The notes: generated by a model not told the origin, from the letters alone. DNA of 43,256 bases from Rhodospirillales bacterium (GCA_022823235.1 JAJDXO010000045.1:77702-120957); one strand, 5' to 3'. Positions 34,117-43,059 are shown, numbered from the stretch's first letter. Translations and numbers: made by a program.

Positions 34117-35160
34117 CTAGCCGGCCTGTCCGAGCGGGCCGTCCGCCTGTTTCCAGGCGTCGATGCCGCCCCCGATGTGCCGGGCATTCGCAAATCCGGA
34201 CTCGCGCAGGGCATCGAGGGCCAGCGCGGAGCGTTCGCCATAGGCGCAGTAGAGAACCAGCCGGCGGCCGGTGCGGCCCGCGAGCGCATTCAACATGCCG
34301 CCCGGTTTGATTTGGTCCTCGAACCGCGCATACGGCACATGCACCGAGCCCGGGATAACACCGTTCTTTTCCCGCTCGCCCTTTTCCCTGAGGTCGATGT
34401 AGATCAAATCCCCCCGGCCGAGCTCGCCGATGGCGTCTTCAACGCTCAGGGTGGCGTCCGCCCGCTCTCCGGCGTCCTGTTGCAGGCCGATCGCCAGATT
34501 GGCCGGCACCGCCACATCCATCATCTTCGGGTCGGGAAGGCCGAGATTTTCCATCAGCTCCGCATATTCGTCCGCCGAGCCGACTTGCAGACGCGGATTC
34601 CAGGCCCGCTCTTCCCCAATGGTCGAAACGGTATCGCCCTTATAGTCGTGCCCGGGATAGACCAGGGTGTCATCGGGCAGCTTCAGCAGTTTGTTGAACA
34701 GCGAGTCGTAAGCCTGCCGGGGATCGCCGTTTTGAAAATCGGTCCGGCCGGTGCCGCGGATCAGCAGCGTATCGCCCGTGAAGACCCTGTCGGGAAGCGC
34801 AAAACAGTAGGAATCGTCGGTGTGGCCCGGCGTGTACATGGCGGTCAGGGCCACCCCCTCGATCTCGACCGGCTCGCCGTCGCCGACCCGCATGGATACC
34901 CGGTCCACCTGTGCCTGCTCCCCGATGACCGTCACGCAGCGCGTCGCATCCCGCAGCAATCCCAACCCGGTAATGTGGTCGGCATGGATATGCGTATCGA
35001 CCGCCTTGGTCAGGCGGAGGTCAAGCTCGTCGAGGAGTTGGAGGTAGCGTTCAACGTGGTCGGCGACAGGATCGATAATCAGCGCCTCGCCGCCGGGACC
35101 CGCCGCGAGCAGATAGGTATAGGTCGATGATACGCCGTCGAACAGCTGCCTGAACAACAT
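34117..35160 (-). CDS. Persulfide dioxygenase-rhodanese fusion
   Basis: A 347-residue two-domain cytoplasmic enzyme. The N-terminal metallo-beta-lactamase part (about 1-225) is ETHE1-like: THIHADH (56-62) and the iron ligands His113 (PGHTDDS), Asp130 (FTGDTLL) and His171 (YPGHDY). The C-terminal rhodanese domain (about 240-345) has DLREKGEREKNGVIPGSVHVPYA and active-site Cys305 in YCAYGERS. Such fusions oxidise glutathione persulfide to sulfite and can form thiosulfate. ATG 35160 gives the normal start; a longer frame exists to 35199. It belongs to the leftward cluster with HyuAB and the GST, both with possible glutathione links. Confidence 0.92.
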   Translation of the reverse strand: MLFRQLFDGVSSTYTYLLAAGPGGEALIIDPVADHVERYLQLLDELDLRLTKAVDTHIHADHITGLGLLRDATRCVTVIGEQAQVDRVSMRVGDGEPVEIEGVALTAMYTPGHTDDSYCFALPDRVFTGDTLLIRGTGRTDFQNGDPRQAYDSLFNKLLKLPDDTLVYPGHDYKGDTVSTIGEERAWNPRLQVGSADEYAELMENLGLPDPKMMDVAVPANLAIGLQQDAGERADATLSVEDAIGELGRGDLIYIDLREKGEREKNGVIPGSVHVPYARFEDQIKPGGMLNALAGRTGRRLVLYCAYGERSALALDALRESGFANARHIGGGIDAWKQADGPLGQAG

Positions 35161-35236
35161 GAAACCGGCCCCCCGTCCGATCCCGCAAATGTAGAGCATC
35201 GGCCGGGGATCGGGAAGCGCCGACAGGCCGCCGGGA

Positions 35237-35461
35237 TCAGCAGACGGTGTGACGGTAGGGAAGCCTCAGGCTGTTCAGTTCGTCGAGCCACTTCTCGTCC
35301 TCCGCATCCTCGGGTTCGAACGCCATGCGGGATGCGATGTAGTGTCCGGCCGGCGGATCGGACCTGTTCCACCGCATGATCGAAGCCGCGGCGAAGACCA
35401 GTGCCACAAGTGTGGCGGCCAGTGGGATTCCCATGAAGATGAATACCGACAGCGGGCTCAT
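35237..35461 (-). CDS. Small single-pass membrane protein
   Basis: A 74-residue protein with one N-terminal membrane helix (SVFIFMGIPLAATLVALVFAAASI, about 5-28). A polar cytoplasmic or periplasmic tail follows (ASRMAFEPEDAEDEKWLDELNSLRLPY). It starts twelve bases after the hyuB stop, on the same strand and with GGGCGAAG upstream, and precedes the persulfide dioxygenase. I recognise no family. The position inside the operon and normal codon use argue that it is real. Confidence 0.65.
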   Translation of the reverse strand: MSPLSVFIFMGIPLAATLVALVFAAASIMRWNRSDPPAGHYIASRMAFEPEDAEDEKWLDELNSLRLPYRHTVC

Positions 35462-35473
35462 GGCTTCGCCCGG

Positions 35474-37372
35474 TCAGCCGTAGCGTTTCAGTTCGCCGGC
35501 GCCCGGGTTGGCGAGCCGGATGGTCTCGACGCCCGCGCCGCGGTCGATGATCGGAACGTCGGCGTCTTGCGCCGCGCGCATCTTCCGGCGCAAGGCCGCC
35601 GTCGCGGCGCCGTCGATGAACGGCTCGCCGTCCTCGACGCCGGCGATCACCACGCCGTAGGCCTTCGCCGCGGCATCGGCGGACACCTTCCCCTGCCACA
35701 CGTCGATCCGCACCACCTCGATATCCCGGTCCAGGGGATCGCCCCAACCGCCGCCGCCCGTGGTTTCGACCCGCATCAGTTCACCCGATTTGACGGGAAT
35801 CTCGTCCTCGAGGCCGCCCAGCTTCCGGTTTTCGCCTTCGGCATCGACGAAGACGCCGAACGGCTCGCCGGAGCCGCCGCCCTTGACCCCGTAGCAGCCG
35901 AGCCGCACGCGGTCGGCGGAGACCAGGGTGAAGCAGTCGACCAGCGGACGGTATTCCTTGAGATACCCGAGCCCGCCCCGAAATTCTCCGGCGCCGCCGG
36001 AATCCTCGGCCAGCGCAAGCCGTTCGACCCGCAGCGGGTACTGGGTTTCGGTGTATTCGGCGGGCTGGTTCCGCGAATCCGGGACAACGTGGATGGCATC
36101 CGATCCGTCCGCGTAATACCGCCCGCCGCCGCCGCCGCCCAGCACTTCCCGCGACAGGAAATAGCCGCCGGCGGCATCGTAACCGTAAAACCCGGTGTAG
36201 CGGATGGTCTCCTGATCCGCCGGCATTCTGCCCTCGACGGCTTGCGCGAGCACGTTGGCGAACAGGCTCAGGGACCGGAGCAGGAGGAAGGCCCGCGCAT
36301 TGGTCGGCGCCGGCCGGATGGGCGTGATCAGGGATCCCTTGGGCGGGAACACGACCTCGAAGAGATCGACCATGCCCTCGTTGCAGGGAATCTCCGCCGC
36401 CCGCTCGGGCGTATCGGCCAGATTGCGCATGATCGGCGATACCCATTTGATCAGATATCGGCCCCCCGAATAGTCGGCGGCCCAATTGATCGGCCCGACC
36501 GCCTGGGGATCGGTGCCGTTGAAGTCGAGAACGATTTTGCCGTCCGTCTTGGTCATGGTGACGCAGATCTTGTGCAGCAGCGGATCGGTAAAGGCGTCAT
36601 GCTCCACATAATCCTCGGCGTAATAGGTCCCGTTGGCGATCTTCGGCATCAGCTCATTGAGGAAAATATCCCGGGTGCGGTCGAAGATGGCCTGGAAGCA
36701 CGCCTCCACCGTTTCCCGGCCGAACCGCTCGAACAGCTCGGTCATCCGCGCCGACCCCATGAGGATGGCCTGCATTTCCGAGTCGACATCCGCCTCCAGC
36801 ATTTCCGGCACCCGGCTGTTGCGGCGGATGATCTTGAACGCCTCGTCGTTGCGGACACCCCGGTCGTAGAGTTTGATCGGCGGGATCATCAGTCCTTCCT
36901 CGAAGACCGACAACGCGGTTCCGGGCATGGAGCCCGGCACCTTGCCGCCGATATCGTCGTGGTGACCGAAGACCTGGATGTAGGCGACGATGACACCGTC
37001 ATGAAACGTCGGCACCGTCGAACACATGTCGGGCAGGTGGCCGATGGCTCCCTCGGTGTCATAGGTGTCGTTCATGAAGAACGCGTCACCCGGCTTCATG
37101 GTCTCCGGCGGGTAGTCGCGCAGCACCGCCTCGGGCATGGCCGAGTAGGACCGGCCGGTCAGTTTGCGGGCGAAACGGTCGAAGAGTCCGACCCGATAGT
37201 CGTGGGCCTCGCGGATCATCGGGCTCCGGGCGGTCCGTTCGACGGCGAACTCGATCTCCCTCTCGATCGAATTCAGCGTCCCTTCGACGATCTGAAGGAT
37301 GATCGGATCGACCGTCCCGGCCCGCTCGCGAAGCCGGGCGATGTCGGCTTCCTGATCCGGTGTCCATCTCAT
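35474..37372 (-). CDS. hyuB: Hydantoinase B / oxoprolinase B-type subunit
   Basis: A 632-residue subunit that, with HyuA, performs ATP-dependent opening of cyclic amides (N-methylhydantoin, 5-oxoproline or related rings). Family landmarks are DAFFMNDTYDTEGAIGHLPD and VFGHHDDIGGKVPGSMPG in the first third, and the Gly-rich GGGGWGDPLDRD near the C-terminus. The usual THLPD is GHLPD here. It follows hyuA by ten bases, with its AGGAG ribosome site overlapping the hyuA TAG. Family members also include acetone carboxylase and acetophenone carboxylase subunits, but those have different extra genes. Confidence 0.93.
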   Translation of the reverse strand: MRWTPDQEADIARLRERAGTVDPIILQIVEGTLNSIEREIEFAVERTARSPMIREAHDYRVGLFDRFARKLTGRSYSAMPEAVLRDYPPETMKPGDAFFMNDTYDTEGAIGHLPDMCSTVPTFHDGVIVAYIQVFGHHDDIGGKVPGSMPGTALSVFEEGLMIPPIKLYDRGVRNDEAFKIIRRNSRVPEMLEADVDSEMQAILMGSARMTELFERFGRETVEACFQAIFDRTRDIFLNELMPKIANGTYYAEDYVEHDAFTDPLLHKICVTMTKTDGKIVLDFNGTDPQAVGPINWAADYSGGRYLIKWVSPIMRNLADTPERAAEIPCNEGMVDLFEVVFPPKGSLITPIRPAPTNARAFLLLRSLSLFANVLAQAVEGRMPADQETIRYTGFYGYDAAGGYFLSREVLGGGGGGRYYADGSDAIHVVPDSRNQPAEYTETQYPLRVERLALAEDSGGAGEFRGGLGYLKEYRPLVDCFTLVSADRVRLGCYGVKGGGSGEPFGVFVDAEGENRKLGGLEDEIPVKSGELMRVETTGGGGWGDPLDRDIEVVRIDVWQGKVSADAAAKAYGVVIAGVEDGEPFIDGAATAALRRKMRAAQDADVPIIDRGAGVETIRLANPGAGELKRYG

Positions 37373-37382
37373 GGCGCTTCTC

Positions 37383-39473
37383 CTAATTCCCGCTGCCGGC
37401 CGGCAGGATCAGCAGGTTTCGGTTGCCGTCGACGGATACCGGCTGGCCGGGGAAAACCACCGTCGTCGATCCGAATTCCTGAACCACCAGGGGACCGATG
37501 GCGCTCATCCCCGGTTCGAGATTTCCGCGGAGATGAACCGGCGTCTCCACCCATGCTTCGCCGAAAAACACCGGGCGTGTCCCGGAGGGCGCCGGAAAAT
37601 CCGCTGGAGCGGATTTGACGGCATTCAGTTCCGGTTTCGACACTGGACCGAGACCCGAGACACGGAAATTGACCAGCTCGATTTTTTGGGTGTCACGGTA
37701 GCAATAGCCGAAGGTCCGTTCGTGAGCCGCGTGAAAATTCTCGGCCATCCGGTCCAGCAGGGCCTCTGTCAACTCGCCCCCCGGCACCTCGACGCGCACC
37801 TCCATGGACTGGCCCCGGTACCGAATATCCGCCTGGCGCAGTACGGTGATATCCCCCGCGGCAACGCCGTCGGCCGCCAGCGTATCCACCGCCGCCGCCT
37901 CCAGGGTCCGGTATATCTCCGCCGCGGCCGCCGGGTTCAGGTCGTCCTGGCCGGTCACCTGGGTGAACACGTGGTCGGACCGGTAGTCGACCATCAACAA
38001 TCCGAGAGCCGAGAGGTTGCCCGGGTTCGGCGGCACCAGACAGGTGCCGATCCCCAGAAGCTCGATGACCGCCGGCGACTGCGCCGGCCCCGATCCGCCG
38101 AACGACAACAACGCGAAGTCCCTGGGGTCGATCCCGCGCTCGATGGTCATCTGGCGGATCAGGTTGGCCTGGTTCCAATTGGCGATTTCGAGTATCCCGG
38201 CGGCAAGCCGTTCGGCGCTCAGACCGCCGCCCAACTCTTCGCCCAATGCCGAAATCCCGTCCCGCGCGCGCTCGACGTTCAGCGGGATGCCGCCGCCGAT
38301 GAGCTCGGGCGGAATGCGTCCCAACACCGCCGATGCGTCGGTGATGGTCGGCGCGTCGCCGCCGTCCGGATAGCACATGGGTCCCGGGGACGCGCCGGCG
38401 CTCTGCGGCCCCACCTTGAGCCGGCCTTCGCGGTTCACCCAGGCGATGGAGCCGCCGCCCGTCCCGACGGTTCGTATGTCGATCATCGGCAAGCGGACCG
38501 GAAAGGGTCCGATGGAGGCATCGGTGGTCAGCTGAGGCGCACCGCCCTCCACGAGGCAAATGTCGGTCGACGTGCCGCCGGCGTCCAGGGTGATCAGATT
38601 CTTGAATCCGGCCGCCTCGCCGACCGCACGGGCGCCGATAACGCCGGCCGCCGGACCGGACAGCGCCGTCGAGATGGGCTTCCCGGCCACCTGCTCCGCG
38701 CTCAAAACCCCGCCCGAGGATTGCATCACCAGGAACGGCCGTTCCTTGAGAACGCCCGGCAGCCGTTCGGAAACATCCGAGAGATAGCGGCGCATCACCG
38801 GCTTCACGAAGGCGTCCACGAGCGTGGTCATGGCGCGCTCATATTCCCGGTATTCGGGCCAGACATCGCTCGACAAGGACACCGTCACGCCCGGACAGGC
38901 ATCCTCGAGGATTTCCCGCACCCGCCGTTCATGGGCCGGGTTCGCATAGCTGTGCAGCAAACAGACGCCCACGGCCGAAAGCCGGTATTTCTCCAACAGG
39001 CGGGCGACGTCCCGAACGCTGTCCTCGTCCAGGCCCCGGACCTCGTTGCCCTGGAAATCGAGCCGCTCCTTGATTTCGAAAACCCGGTGGACGGGAACAA
39101 TCCGGTCCGGCTTTACCCAGAAATACGAGTTGCCATACCCCTCGGGCACCGACTGCCGCGCTATCTCGAGTACGTGCCGGAAACCTTCGGTGACGATCAG
39201 CGCGAGATTGTCGATTTCGCCTTGCAGCAGGGCATTCGTGGCGACCGTGGTGCCATGGCAGAGCGTGGCCACATCGTCGATGGAATGGCCCGTCCGTTCG
39301 ACGATTTCCTCCACGCCCCGGCGAAGGGCGATGGCCGGATTTTCCGGGGTGCTCGGCACCTTCGTGACCTGGATGCCGTCGGACGCGCCGCCGACCAGCA
39401 CGATGTCGGTAAACGTGCCGCCGGTGTCGATCCCGATGCGGCAGCCTGCCGCCTTGCCGTGAGAACCGTCCAT
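37383..39473 (-). CDS. hyuA: Hydantoinase A / oxoprolinase A-type subunit
   Basis: A 696-residue ATP-binding subunit of the actin/hexokinase-like fold. The phosphate loop is IGIDTGGTFTDIV (13-25). VATLCHGTTVATNALLQG, then MQSSGGVLSAEQVAGKPIST and GGTSTDICLVEGG, follow in family order. The C-terminal domain ends with the common LVVQEFGSTTVVFPGQPV. It phosphorylates the amide oxygen so that HyuB can hydrolyse the ring. It stands between TRAP dctM (337 bp upstream) and hyuB. The TRAP system suggests that the ring compound is imported. Confidence 0.93.
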   Translation of the reverse strand: MDGSHGKAAGCRIGIDTGGTFTDIVLVGGASDGIQVTKVPSTPENPAIALRRGVEEIVERTGHSIDDVATLCHGTTVATNALLQGEIDNLALIVTEGFRHVLEIARQSVPEGYGNSYFWVKPDRIVPVHRVFEIKERLDFQGNEVRGLDEDSVRDVARLLEKYRLSAVGVCLLHSYANPAHERRVREILEDACPGVTVSLSSDVWPEYREYERAMTTLVDAFVKPVMRRYLSDVSERLPGVLKERPFLVMQSSGGVLSAEQVAGKPISTALSGPAAGVIGARAVGEAAGFKNLITLDAGGTSTDICLVEGGAPQLTTDASIGPFPVRLPMIDIRTVGTGGGSIAWVNREGRLKVGPQSAGASPGPMCYPDGGDAPTITDASAVLGRIPPELIGGGIPLNVERARDGISALGEELGGGLSAERLAAGILEIANWNQANLIRQMTIERGIDPRDFALLSFGGSGPAQSPAVIELLGIGTCLVPPNPGNLSALGLLMVDYRSDHVFTQVTGQDDLNPAAAAEIYRTLEAAAVDTLAADGVAAGDITVLRQADIRYRGQSMEVRVEVPGGELTEALLDRMAENFHAAHERTFGYCYRDTQKIELVNFRVSGLGPVSKPELNAVKSAPADFPAPSGTRPVFFGEAWVETPVHLRGNLEPGMSAIGPLVVQEFGSTTVVFPGQPVSVDGNRNLLILPAGSGN

Positions 39474-39810
39474 AGCCTTCGGAGTCCGTCACATTACGGT
39501 CGGCATTGCAACAACTGGCGGGAAACGGCTCTGGGTCTGGACTCAATTGAATTGCGTCATGGCCGGGCCCACCGGACCGGCATCGCCGGCCGGAGGACAA
39601 GCTGCGACCCGGTGATGACGGCTTATGTTCCCCCTCCCCCTCGAAGGGGGAGGGTTGGGGTGGGGGTGAATCCTAAAATGGGTGGGGGCGATATGGCAAT
39701 TCCCCCTCACCCAGCTTCGGCTAAGCCGGGCTTCCGCCCGCCAAGCCTTCGCATCCCTCTCCCTCCAGGGGAGAGGGTTAAAAAAAGAATCCCCTTATTG
39801 AGTCCGAGCC
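39474..39810. other. 337-bp gap between dctM and hyuA
   Basis: No gene is supported. The right half (39630-39780) is a block of G/C-rich inverted repeats described separately; the left half (39474-39625) shows no recognisable signal. Its length is unusual inside what otherwise looks like one transcription unit. Confidence 0.6.
39632..39777. repeat. Intergenic REP-like palindromic block with a G-quadruplex motif
   Basis: Two hairpins frame the block: CCCTCCCCCT-CGA-AGGGGGAGGG (39632-39654) and CCCTCTCCC/GGGAGAGGG (39755-39777), the latter followed by TTAAAAAAAG. Between them are CCCTCACCC and GGCTTCCGCCCGCC, as in the palindromic intergenic elements scattered through many alphaproteobacterial genomes. 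G-tracts at 39646-39666 (G5-A-G3-TT-G4-T-G5) match a strong quadruplex pattern on the plus strand, which is the template for this operon. Confidence 0.75.
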
Positions 39811-41112
39811 CTAGCTGGCGAGGAACGTCGCCGTCTGCGGCCACACCCAGATGATGATCATGACGACCAGCATCAACAGCCAGTAGGGGATCGATCCCGC
39901 GAAGATCTCTCCCAATTTGACCGATGGATCGGGAACCGCCCCCTTCACCGTATAGACCAGCAGGCCGAACGGCGGCGTCAGCAGCCCCGCTTCGATGGCC
40001 AGAATGCCGAATATGGCGAAGGCGTTGACATCCCAGCCGGCGGCTTCGCCGATCGGCCAGAAGATCGGCACGGTCAGCAGAATGATCGACAGCGAGTCGA
40101 TCAGGGTTCCCATGAGCAGCCATATGACCACCATCAAAATGGTCACGCCGATCGGGCCAAGTCCGAAGCTGTTGATGAAATCCTGGATGATCTCGATGAT
40201 GTTGCCGAGGGCCAGGAACTTGGCGTACATGGCGGCGGTCATCAGCAGGAACATGATCGGCGCGATGGTCTTGCCGGAATCTATGATGGCTTCCCGGTAC
40301 TCCCGCAGGGTCAGCCCCTTGATTCGGGAGATGATGATGGCGCCGCCGCAGCCGACCGCGGCCGATTCCGATGGTGTAAAGAAGCCGGCGAACAGACCGC
40401 CCAGCACCAGCAGGATCAGCACCACCACACCCATGCCGCTGACGAATTGTTTGCCGGTGGGCTTTTGATCCAAATCTCCTGTGACGGCGGGGGCCAATTC
40501 CTTCTTCATCCCGGCGCGAACGGTGCAATAGGCGCCCATCAAAATGGCGAGGATGATTCCGGGAATGAATCCGGCGAGGAACAGCTTGCCGATCGAGTAC
40601 TCGATCACGATACCCCAGACGATCAACAGCACGCTCGGGGGGATGAGCATGCCGAGACTGGCCGAGCCGGCGATGGACCCCAGGGCGTAGGCGCGGTTGT
40701 AGCCGAAGCGGCGCATTTCCGGGTAAGCGATCCGCGAAAACGTCATGGCGGACGCAATGCTGACGCCGGTGACCGCGGCGAACACCGCATTGCCGAACAC
40801 CGTGGCGACGGCCAAACGGCCCGGCAGCTTGCGCAGGAAGTAGTTGGCGAGTTTGTAGAGATCGGTTGCCATCCCCGATTTGCTCATGAACTCGCCCATG
40901 AGCACGAACAGCGGGATGGCCGCGAAAACCGAGTTTCGGAGCACCGCATAGGCCGACTGGTTCGCCAGCTCCAGCGTAATGGTCATATCGAAAAAGAGCA
41001 GATAGGTGCCCAACAGCGACACCATTCCGAGCACCAGACCAATGTGGAGGCCGGCGATGACGAGGCCGATCAGCAAGACCAGAATGATCAGTAGGACGAT
41101 TGTCGGATCCAC
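39811..41112 (-). CDS. dctM: TRAP transporter large permease (DctM)
   Basis: A 433-residue membrane protein with about twelve helices and all DctM landmarks: SVFAAIPLFVLMGEFMSKSG, IAGSASLGMLIPPSVLLIVWG, FAGFFTPSESAAVGCGGA, MGTLIDSLSIILLTVPIFWP and LLTPPFGLLVYTVKGAV. It forms the Na+-driven transport channel with DctQ, encoded 51 bp upstream. The matching binding protein is divergent, beyond the 252-bp control region. Downstream on the same strand are hyuA and hyuB, so its cargo is probably the HyuAB substrate. Confidence 0.94.
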   Translation of the reverse strand: MDPTIVLLIILVLLIGLVIAGLHIGLVLGMVSLLGTYLLFFDMTITLELANQSAYAVLRNSVFAAIPLFVLMGEFMSKSGMATDLYKLANYFLRKLPGRLAVATVFGNAVFAAVTGVSIASAMTFSRIAYPEMRRFGYNRAYALGSIAGSASLGMLIPPSVLLIVWGIVIEYSIGKLFLAGFIPGIILAILMGAYCTVRAGMKKELAPAVTGDLDQKPTGKQFVSGMGVVVLILLVLGGLFAGFFTPSESAAVGCGGAIIISRIKGLTLREYREAIIDSGKTIAPIMFLLMTAAMYAKFLALGNIIEIIQDFINSFGLGPIGVTILMVVIWLLMGTLIDSLSIILLTVPIFWPIGEAAGWDVNAFAIFGILAIEAGLLTPPFGLLVYTVKGAVPDPSVKLGEIFAGSIPYWLLMLVVMIIIWVWPQTATFLAS

Positions 41113-41163
41113 GAAGCGGCTCCCCTGAGGCGATTTACGTTGTGGTTTTGGTTTGATTTCCGG

Positions 41164-41697
41164 TTAGTGCTGTGGCTCCGGCCCCGCCTGGCGGTAGTCG
41201 ATTTTGCCGGTGACGGTGTGATAAAGAAGTTGGAAATAGACCAGCACACAGATAGCACTGAACACGATGATCACGGTGCGCACCGGGGCAATGGGCACCT
41301 CGAACGCGCCCGCGCCTTCGATCTCGCCGGTTGCCCAGCTTGTGAGCATGGTGCCCCAGCCGCCCCAGATAATGGCGATGAACAGCAAAATCCCCAATAT
41401 GTATGACGCGCTGTCGATAACCCGCCGCCAGAGAACCGCCACGGACTCATAGACGAACACGGTCCGCAGCATGGCGCCCCGTTTGATTGTCGACGGCAAC
41501 TCCAGAAAGAGAATCCCGACGATCGAATTGCCCACGATCTCGTGGGTTCCCAAAAACGGCTTGCCGAACGCCTCGCGGCCAATGATGTCCCAGAGGAATA
41601 TCCCTGCAAGCAGCAGCGCCCAGAAGGCGGAAATGGTGCTCAGGACGTTGGTCGAGCGGGTGACGATATCCTGCTGACCCGCGGGAATTTCATTCAT
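41164..41697 (-). CDS. dctQ: TRAP transporter small permease (DctQ)
   Basis: A 177-residue four-helix membrane protein. The first helix is VLSTISAFWALLLAGIFLWDIIGR, followed by FLGTHEIVGNSIVGILFLELPSTI, the usual DctQ pattern in which LGTHEI takes the place of the more frequent PEEL. It associates with DctM in the inner membrane and helps dock the binding protein. It is the first gene of the leftward TRAP/HyuAB cluster; the promoter should lie in the 252 bp shared with the divergent binding protein, but no strong match is visible. Confidence 0.9.
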   Translation of the reverse strand: MNEIPAGQQDIVTRSTNVLSTISAFWALLLAGIFLWDIIGREAFGKPFLGTHEIVGNSIVGILFLELPSTIKRGAMLRTVFVYESVAVLWRRVIDSASYILGILLFIAIIWGGWGTMLTSWATGEIEGAGAFEVPIAPVRTVIIVFSAICVLVYFQLLYHTVTGKIDYRQAGPEPQH

Positions 41698-41884
41698 GTG
41701 TCGACGGCCTCCCGAGCGGCGATGAGGTTATTCTCGGCATTCAGGCACATAGCTTAAGCATAATATTCGGCGCGTCTCCAGGCTGTTGACGATTGTGTGG
41801 ACCCGGGCACGCACCGGTACGTAAGCTATTGCCATTCCATGATGTATTATGTTTCTCTAGCCGCCATCTGTAGACCGGCCCTGC

Positions 41885-41931
41885 ACCCGTTGCAAGGTAC
41901 GGGTCGGGAGAAACCACCCCCCCGGGGTTTC
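41885..41931 (+). promoter_or_regulatory. Two leader hairpins before the second TRAP binding-protein gene
   Basis: ACCCGT-N8-ACGGGT (41885-41904) and GAAACC...GGTTTC (41910-41931) lie directly before the ribosome site (TTTGGGAGAA) of the gene starting at 41950. They could shape translation or stability of an abundantly made binding protein. The rest of the 41698-41949 gap shows no gene. Confidence 0.45.
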
Positions 41932-41949
41932 ACTTTGGGAGAACAATGA

Positions 41950-43026
41950 ATGACTTCGATTAGCTTTAGGAAATCAATTCGCTATGGGGCGTTCGCCCTC
42001 GCAGCCGTCGTGGCGTCGGCGTCCATCGCGAATGCCGATACCTTCACCGTGAAAATTGGTTCCGGGCAACCGATGAAGCCGCTGGAACCGATCTTCAAGG
42101 CCGATGGCTACTTCGCGCCGACCATATCCAAGCGCGTCGCGGCGGAAACCGGCCACAAGATTCGTTTCACCAAGCTGTGGAACACCGTCTCGGGCCCGTT
42201 TGACGTCCTCGAAGGCGTGGAAAAAGGCCTGTTCGACATCGGGCTGTGGTGCGCCTGCTTCGAGCCGACCAAGGCTTCGCATCTGGCGTTCAACTTCTTC
42301 ATCCCCTTCGTCACCGACGATCCGATGACGCAGCTGAAGATTTCGCGCCAACTCTACAAGGAATTCCCGGAATGGCCGGGCGCTCTCGCCAAGTATAACC
42401 AGCGCTGGCTCGGCGGGGGCACGTTCTCGTCCTATGGTCTCGGCACCAAGTTCCCTTGGGAGAAAATGACCGATCTCAAGGGCCACAAGATTGCCGGCGC
42501 CGGCCTCAACCTGCCGTGGCTGAAGTTCACCGGCGCGACGGTCGTTCAGACCAGCCTGAACGAATCCTACAACTCGTTGCAGTCCGGCGTGTATGAAGGC
42601 CTCGTCATCTTCCCGACCGCCTGGAAGGGTTTCAAGCTCGATGAGCCGGCCAAGCACTACAAGGTCGTCGGCTGGGGCTCCACGTTCCTCTATCAGATGA
42701 GCATGAACAACGACACCTGGAACAAGATGCCGCCGGAGGTGCAGAAGATCATTGCCGAGGAATCCGAAAAGTGGATGGTCGAAACCGCCAAGGAATCCAC
42801 CAAGCGGTTTGAAGCTTCCCTGGCGGCGCTTCGCAAGGATGGCAGCACGGTCACGACCCTGCCGTTCTCCGAGCGTGCGGTCATGGCCAAGGCTCTCGCC
42901 GGCTGGTCCAAGGAGAAGGCTCAGCTTTACGACAAGCAGGGCCTGCCGGGCACCAAGGTGTTCAAGCGGTATATCGAGATCGCCGAAGAGATGGGCGTGA
43001 AGCTGCCGTACAAGTACACCTACTAG
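41950..43026 (+). CDS. dctP: TRAP substrate-binding protein of the HyuAB-linked system
   Basis: A 358-residue periplasmic protein with a signal peptide (about 1-29, ending SIANA). It has the DctP two-lobe pattern: DVLEGVEKGLFDIGLWCACF and LNESYNSLQSGVYEGLVIFPTAWKG (given in parts), with AEESEKWMVETAKE and a long C-terminal helix. The arginine that follows LKGxKI in carboxylate-binding TRAP proteins is replaced by Ala182 (GHKIAGAGLNLPWLK). This fits a ligand without the usual carboxylate, such as a cyclic amide. It is divergent from dctQ-dctM-hyuA-hyuB and ends in its own terminator, so it is transcribed separately. Confidence 0.9.
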   Translation: MTSISFRKSIRYGAFALAAVVASASIANADTFTVKIGSGQPMKPLEPIFKADGYFAPTISKRVAAETGHKIRFTKLWNTVSGPFDVLEGVEKGLFDIGLWCACFEPTKASHLAFNFFIPFVTDDPMTQLKISRQLYKEFPEWPGALAKYNQRWLGGGTFSSYGLGTKFPWEKMTDLKGHKIAGAGLNLPWLKFTGATVVQTSLNESYNSLQSGVYEGLVIFPTAWKGFKLDEPAKHYKVVGWGSTFLYQMSMNNDTWNKMPPEVQKIIAEESEKWMVETAKESTKRFEASLAALRKDGSTVTTLPFSERAVMAKALAGWSKEKAQLYDKQGLPGTKVFKRYIEIAEEMGVKLPYKYTY

Positions 43027-43059
43027 GAATTCGCCGCCGGCTTTGCGCCGGATGCGATT

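Noticed and set aside
39755-39790. Second hairpin with A-run as a terminator
   Set aside because: The run lies on the wrong side for the leftward operon (T-run before the stem), and no plus-strand gene ends there.
35249-39854. Very long plus-strand open frames (789 and 827 codons) opposite hyuB and hyuA
   Set aside because: Composition is Arg/His/Gly-rich with no family motif; HyuA/HyuB on the other strand are unambiguous.
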